Source of the DNA: Costus lasius
Lineage: Eukaryota > Streptophyta > Magnoliopsida > Zingiberales > Costaceae
Direction of reading: 5' to 3'
NCBI GenBank assembly: GCA_027563935.2
Contig: CM050450.1
Span: 14,057,957 to 14,121,956 of the forward strand
Length of the DNA: 64,000 bases
Shown here in pieces: positions 58,505-64,000 of this stretch (position 1 is the stretch's first letter; each line of letters begins with the position of its first letter). A program made the position numbers and the translations under genes. The notes under the pieces were generated by a model. The model saw only the letters and a program-made list of their open reading frames with translations, made no database searches and was not told where the DNA came from.

Positions 58505-60043
58505 ATGTCTTTTTATCAAAATTCATGGGCTTCTAAAAGAAGTAAGGAAAACATGCAACAAGGTAAGCATAAAGATTATTCACAGATGACTCTTGGAGAA
58601 ATATGGGAATTAAACTCTCATATTGTTTCATGTAATATTTGTAAGTCTTCTGATCATTATACTTCTGTTTGCAAATTTAATTGTGCAAATCCTAATTCTT
58701 CCTGGTATCAAGATGATCATTATGATTCTAGTTGGGAAAATCAAACTTCTTCTTATGATGATTACTCAAATCATGTTTCTGTACCTATGAGGATACTAAT
58801 GATGACTTGAATGAGACCATTAAACAACTCAATTCTAGGTTGGATGACATGATTGCACATGTTGAATTGCTAAAAACCCAGAAAGCACAACAAGCATGTT
58901 TATTTAAATTTGAAACTGAAAAGCTAAATTCTTCTTATTCTCCCATTAGATGTGATATTTGTGGATATTTATATCATTGTACCTCTGATTGTCCATTTTT
59001 AAATCCCAATTTGTCATATAAAGAATCTTATGAAATGTATGATAGATGGAAAAATCGTCAATCCTTGACTGTTAATACTGAACTGCTAGAAACCCAGATT
59101 GCACAGCATGATTGCTTATTTGAGTTTGATACTGAAAAACTTAATTTAGAAAATTTCCCCTGTGATCATGATTGTTTTGAGATTGAGTCTTATGTGGATG
59201 TTCATGAATCTCACTTTGCTGTTGATAATTTTGATATTGATTCATCTGATAATTTATTTGAGGAAAAAGTTGAGAAAATTGAAATTGAAAACCCTTCTTT
59301 TGATGATAATTCTGATTTTGATGTTGTATCATTTATGGTTGAATCCGATGAGTTTGAAAAAGGGTTGAAAATTACAGACATTGATGAGCCCCACTTTGAA
59401 TTTTGTGATATTTTTAAAATTAATGATAAATCTCTTGTGGTTAAATCTGATTCTATTAATTCTTTTTCATATGATTCTGATTTTGACTCTTCTGATGATG
59501 AATTATTTGTGGGGAAGCAAGAGAAAATTAATTTTGAAGAGTCTCATCTTGACTTTAATGATGATTTTGAAATTGATAAATTATTTGATGAAGTGCATGA
59601 GGAACTTGATAAAAATTTGAATGTTGTGAAAATTGATGAATCTCACCATGTTGATATGTTGCCCATGTCTACTGTTGAATCTTGTGGTTTATTTGAAAAA
59701 TTTATGTTGTATTGAGGAATCTAATGAAAGACATAAACATTATTATGATGATCCAATGCTTGATTATTTTGATCAAAGTCCTACTTCTATTGCTATTGAA
59801 AATATTAATCAGAAGAAAGGACTCATGATTTTGCTTTTTGATAAACATAGGAAGATCATAAAGATTTCTTTGAGTGGATTTGAGAAGTATGATTTTAATT
59901 TCTGCATATTTAAGAAAGCCACTTTAATTGTGATTTATATGCAATTCTGGAATTTTGGATTTGTGGTTAAGCTTTTTGGGCAAAGAAAATGCAGAAAATT
60001 ATATGTTTTATACTTTGGAACTGATTCACCTGCTTCACCATGA
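58505..60043 (+). pseudogene. Unfamiliar gag-like acidic protein with two CCHC knuckles
   Basis: The ATG at 58505 (MSFYQNSWASKRSK) opens a frame joined by frameshifts near 58785 and 59700 into one ~510-codon gene. Knuckle 1 is CNICKSSDHYTSVC (about 58635-58676). Knuckle 2 is CDICGYLYHCTSDC (about 58951-58992). Both fit C-x2-C-x4-H-x4-C. A heptad-rich stretch (IKQLNSRLDDMIAHVELLK) precedes knuckle 2. A ~21-residue phrase repeats, LLKTQKAQQACLFKFETEK and LLETQIAQHDCLFEFDTEK. The long middle is very rich in Asp, Glu, Ser and Phe. No capsid core, protease or RT was seen. I do not recognise the family; a gag tail with an expanded acidic part is the best guess. Confidence 0.6.
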
Positions 60044-60084
60044 TATTGATTTTTGGTCAAGCTATGGACCTAAAATTAGCGCTT

Positions 60085-60101
60085 CTTGGGAGGCAACCCA
60101 A
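60085..60101 (+). other. Second copy of the TTGGGAGGCAACCCAA motif
   Basis: It lies 42 bp after the gag-like frame, preceded by TGGTCAAGCTATGGACCTAA, which parallels TGGTCGAGCTACCGACCTAA before the motif at 2001. This ties the two elements to a common ancestor. Confidence 0.8.
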
Positions 60102-60189
60102 ACACTTTTATCTTAGTTTAGTTTCTTTTATTTTAATTTATTTTTTTTAGAATTAATTTTTCTTTTATTTTTGTAGGAAAAATAAAAAT

Positions 60190-60490
60190 TTTGCGCAAAA
60201 TACGGCACTACCGTAATCTATTTTACGCCCGTAATTTGCCTCTGAATTTCTCCCGAGAGTTTTCTAGATTTTACGGCGGTACCGTATTCTTTTTACGGTA
60301 CCGTATTTTCTAACCGTTTTTTATTTCACGTGCCGTAATCTTGAGTGTTTCCTTTTCGAAATTTTTTTTTGAAAAATACGGCAGTACCGTAAGGAATTTC
60401 ACGGTACCGTATTTGCTGATTATTTCTTACCCGAGAGTTCTTTGCAAATTATGGCACTGCCGTAACGCATATTACGGTACCGTATTTGTA
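60190..60490 (+). repeat. Internal palindrome block (TACGGTACCGTA family)
   Basis: TTTTACGGCGGTACCGTATT, TTTTTACGGTACCGTATTTT, GGCAGTACCGTAAGGAATTT, CACGGTACCGTATT and ATTACGGTACCGTATT occur in 300 bp, directly after the GGGAGGCAACCC motif and in the same relative place as the GTGAACCCC block of the first Athila copy. Confidence 0.85.
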
Positions 60491-60499
60491 AACTGCTTC

Positions 60500-61278
60500 C
60501 AGTTATTGAGTAGGTGTCTTCTCGCATTGATTTTAAGAAACTGGGTTACGAAAATTTTTGATTTTTGGCACAACATGGAAGTACTGATCTTTGTCTATTA
60601 TTTGGATATTTTTGCTGAATTTTAAAGTCCATGGATTGTCCTAGAACACATGCCAACTTATCGAATTTGATTAACTTTTGTGCAGTTTGTGCAGTTTTTA
60701 ATTTGAATAGCCTTCTTTCTGCTGATACCCTGAATTCCTGACAGATTTTGATCCTTTATTTTTTACATACCTGGAAAGATCAAGTTTTATTCTACTTCAT
60801 GGTTTTGCCTGTTCTCTATTTGGATCATTAAATCTTATTCTTGGGTATGGCTACTTTTTATAAAAAATTTCAAAAACTGCCTTGATTTGCTTTCTACCTG
60901 TTATAGCTTCTTCTCCAGATCTGCATCTAGCACTAGCTACCACTGCATCTGCCTCTGACATCACTGTTTCCAGCCGTCGACACTGGATTATTCCATCAGC
61001 AGATTCTTACTTATTCTACTACCTCTTATTCCATGATATTATTTATTTATGCAGTGGACTTTTCATTACTGACTCTGATTTTTTATGTGCAGTATTATCT
61101 TCCATAGCCCGATGATCTCACCTCCAGGACTGTATTCTCTAGCAGGCCACTAGAGATTACTCACTCTACTCGGCACCACCACCATCATTGCTAGTAGCTT
61201 TTTAGCCAGCCGCTGTTCCACTTCTGCTTCTTGCCTGCATCTACTGCTTCACCAGCACACTTTTGAGACCACTGATGA

Positions 61279-61322
<44 letters not shown>

Positions 61323-61860
61323 GTGAGACTGTTTTTGATCTGAGCCTTATGTGAGCCTTATGTACCTTAAATTTTGCAGAAAATTTTCAAAAGGCACATC
61401 TTTGGACCCAGCTGCATTGGCCTGACAATGATTGAGCATGATCTATATGATTTTGTGAGTATCACTTGCACTCTCTTATTAATGACTATTTCTTATAGTG
61501 CATCTTTGACTTTATCATATTTATACTACTTATTAGTTTTCTCTTGAAAAATGATTTTATGGATATATGAAACTCATTGTTTTGATGATGATATTATTCA
61601 AATTTGTTGTTAAAATTGATGAAAGCATATGATCCACTTTCTACTATATGATGGCATGATTTATTGATAAAATTTCTATTGATAAAATATCTTCCTTGAT
61701 GATGTGAGTATTTATACTTGTGATTACAGAAAATCTAAAAGTGAAATTGTTCTTTTGAATAAAATGAGCATATGAGTGTGATTTTTGAATTGATGTTGAT
61801 TGATTAATTTAGTTGATATTTATGCTATTTGCTATTTGTTGGGAAGGAAGAATCCAAGAT
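60500..61860 (+). other. Non-coding tail of the pol-less element
   Basis: No conserved frame is present. An (ATT)n microsatellite lies at 61281-61322. The GC-richer patch 60890-61250 has short frames without domain features. In the first Athila copy the corresponding place holds the ORF1-type gene, which is absent here. Confidence 0.5.
61281..61322 (+). repeat. (ATT)n microsatellite
   Basis: About 14 uninterrupted ATT units. Confidence 0.95.
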
Positions 61861-61880
61861 CCATAAAAATAGTGAGAGAC

Positions 61881-62031
61881 TCCCCTACTTGGCAGTATGC
61901 AAAATTGATAGTGATACCTAAGACATGGGTTGAAGTTTTAAAAAAAAAAATTAATGAGAGTGAAAAAGAATAAGACTCCCCTACTTGGCACTGTGTAAAA
62001 TTGACAGTGGTACCGAAGAAAGAGTTGAAGT
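61881..62031 (+). repeat. Two tandem TTGGCACTG...CAGTGGTACC hairpin units
   Basis: Units at about 61881-61935 and 61974-62031 match those at 5264-5411 in the other lineage and sit at the same place, a few hundred bp before the 3' LTR. Confidence 0.75.
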
Positions 62032-62423
62032 CAAAAAATAAAAAAAAAGGTGTGTATCTAAGTGGGTACATGCCATCTTCAAAAAAAAAAAAAAATTGTG
62101 TGTGGAAAAAGATCTTGGAGACTTAATTCCTGTAAACGAAAGCCATGATAGATTTAAATTGATACTGGGTGAAATCATGAGATTGAAAATTCTATTTATT
62201 ATACGGTTGCAAAGTTTTATTTGATTGAGTCGTGAATCTAGAAAATTGAGTTCTAAAGATGATATGTTTACTTGAAATTTTGTAAATCAATTAATAGAAT
62301 TTTTCATTGACAAGTTGTATTTTAGAAATTTATTGAGCATGAAAAGGTTATTCTTTCAATCAAATTTTGATTTCAAATTTTGATTTTTGCTTGAGGACAA
62401 GCAAGGTTTGAGCCTTACGTGTT

Positions 62424-64000
62424 TGATGACACCGAAATATGTAGTATATTTTGCATCATTTTAGATACCTTTTCATGCTAAATCGAGGATCTTTTTACTT
62501 ATTTTTATGCTAAATCTATCAAATGTTGCAAAGTCTACTTCTATTTTGGTTTTTCATGTTTTTCAGGTAAAAAGGCAAGATTTTAGGCATTTTCAAGCAA
62601 AATCAAATACATGGAAGAGTTCTCATCAACAAGAAGAAGTCACCCAAGAAATTTCACGCAAATCGGAGCAAGCCGGCAAATTACGGTAGTGTCGTAATCT
62701 ATTTTACGGTACCGTAATTCCACATGGTACCGTAAAATCCGAACACTGCCGTAATTTATAAAGATTTCCGAACAGAAAGATTTTCTGATTTTACGGTACC
62801 GGCCATAAGCAATATTACGGTACCGTATTTTCCAGCCGTTTCAGAACAAAAAGTTGCCCTGAAATTACGGCACCCGCCGTAAAGAATTACACGGGCCGTA
62901 TTTTCCCTACGAATCCAACCAGAGAGCTCAGCTGATATTATGGCACGGGCCGTAAACTATTTTACGGGCCGTATTTTCCGAGACAACATCAGTACAGAAG
63001 ACTCAAGAGATTTTACGGCACCAGCCGTAAACAATTACACTGCCGTAAAACCCGTTTTGAACGCGACGCCCGGTCAGTTTCCATGCCCGATTTTTGCGGA
63101 GATTCTTGCGGGCGATCCAGGGCTTAATATTCAAAGCCGTAAGAAGCAAAGAGGGAGCTTTGGACATGAGGATTACAGAGAGACCAAAAGCCCTAAATTT
63201 CGTGCACTGTCGAAGGAGAAATCTCGATCCACGCCGCCGCCGAGGGTTCCGCCGCCGCGCTCGATCCAGACGATCTCCGGCCGTGATCTTTCTACCGAAG
63301 CTGCGCCTGGTGAAGGAGAGGACGTGCCAAAAGTTTCAGATCAAAAGGAGACGAATTGGAGGAGAAATCAGAGAAAGAAGAATCGCCACCGATTTCTTCG
63401 CAAATTACGGCTGTGAAATACTTCACAGCCGTGTCGCATTTTCTGAGAACTCTTTCTTTTGTTGAATCTCAATTTTCTGAAATTATGGAATTCTGTAATC
63501 TCTTCACCATGCTAGCTTAAACTATTTTTGGGACATGGGGAAGTAGTTCACTTGACTTTCAATGATTAGATAACTTCTTTTTTTTTCAATATTTTGTTGA
63601 GTTTGATCTTAACATGATGATTTTGCTCATGCGTTAACTGTGCTTAGAATCTCTTTAAGTTCATGTTATTAATTATGTTCTTAGAATTTTCGCTTGAGAC
63701 CGAAAGGTGATTGCTTGAGAATTTGGAACCCTAGAACTGCATGTTAGGATCCCTTCCTTAGGTTAGATCCATCTTGATCTTTTCTAGTAAGATAATTGCC
63801 ATAATTATAACATGAATCTTTTGATCCAGTCTATTTGTCAAACGTGAAGATCTTGTACGAAAGCAAAGATCGGAACGTTAGAGACCCTTGAGCAAAACTA
63901 GTTGCGAGACTCGGATGCACGAAAGTGATCCTTGAGACTCCACTAGAGATTCCGAGAACTCGGATGCACGAAAGTGATCCTTGAGTTCATCGTTTGATAA
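62424..64000 (+). repeat. 3' LTR of the pol-less element, cut by the window end
   Basis: It starts TGATGACACCGAAATATGTA after a TTGCTTGAGGACAAGCAAGG polypurine region. The visible 1,577 bp align with 56339 to about 57918 of the 5' LTR, so some 330 bp should follow outside the window. The palindrome block recurs at about 62680-63050. Frames such as 62940-63416 are shared LTR sequence and not genes. Confidence 0.88.

Larger units (their letters stand above)
56339..64000 (+). mobile_element. Pol-less Athila-like LTR element with unusual gag-like gene
   Basis: The 5' LTR is 56339-58246, followed by a tRNA-Asp primer site, a gag-like gene with two zinc knuckles and an acidic tail, the TTGGGAGGCAACCCAA motif, a palindrome block, a long AT-rich tail and the 3' LTR from 62424, which leaves the window. 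The internal region is only about 4.2 kb with no protease, RT or integrase. It is inserted in the second Athila ORF1 copy after ISHM. By eye the LTRs differ by about 3-4% in the first 270 bp, so it is older than the copia element. Confidence 0.88.

Overview
This is a window of plant nuclear DNA, most likely an angiosperm and possibly a monocot. The few host-type genes are GC-rich in codon position 3 while the surrounding DNA is AT-rich. Almost everything is eukaryotic transposon sequence or its remains. I see no tRNA or rRNA genes, no CRISPR array and no operon.

Layout. (1) 1-7742: the 3' two thirds of an Athila-type Ty3/gypsy element. It has a broken gag, no pol, a broken Athila ORF1-type gene, a polypurine tract, the 3' LTR and a second divergent copy of the LTR end. 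(2) 7743-17100: 42-bp tandem repeats, old unidentified sequence, a 5'-truncated Ty1/copia remnant with its 3' LTR, a pyrimidine-rich degenerate minisatellite and a gypsy gag relic. (3) 12612-33024: a minus-strand cluster of five 2-oxoglutarate/Fe(II)-dependent dioxygenase (2OGD) copies of the ACC-oxidase-homolog type. Two are intact (start 18280 and start 33024), one is split by a MITE and a frameshift (start 29439), and two are fragments. The cluster carries several hairpin MITEs and a complete but degenerate hAT element (20830-24406).

(4) 36223-45500: a decayed four-exon gene resembling the plant-mobile-domain/DUF1985 type. It is flanked by large 21-bp-unit arrays whose core is GGTATAAC upstream, inside intron 1, and its reverse complement GTTATACC downstream. 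Next comes a FAR1/FRS-like (MULE-derived) gene fragment, interrupted by a second hAT element (40318-44647). That hAT is flanked by exact-position 150-bp direct repeats instead of an 8-bp target duplication.

(5) 45497-64000: a second Athila fragment containing two nested LTR elements. One is a young but disabled Ty1/copia element (47028-56091, two 1,695-bp LTRs, CCCCT target duplication). The other is a pol-less gypsy-type element (5' LTR from 56339, 3' LTR running off the window) encoding an unfamiliar acidic, two-zinc-knuckle protein.

The most unusual signals are the opposed 21-bp arrays, the 150-bp repeats bounding a hAT, and two Athila-like lineages that carry unrelated short palindromes in the same two places (LTR and post-gag linker). 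Only the two intact 2OGD genes look like candidates for working host genes.
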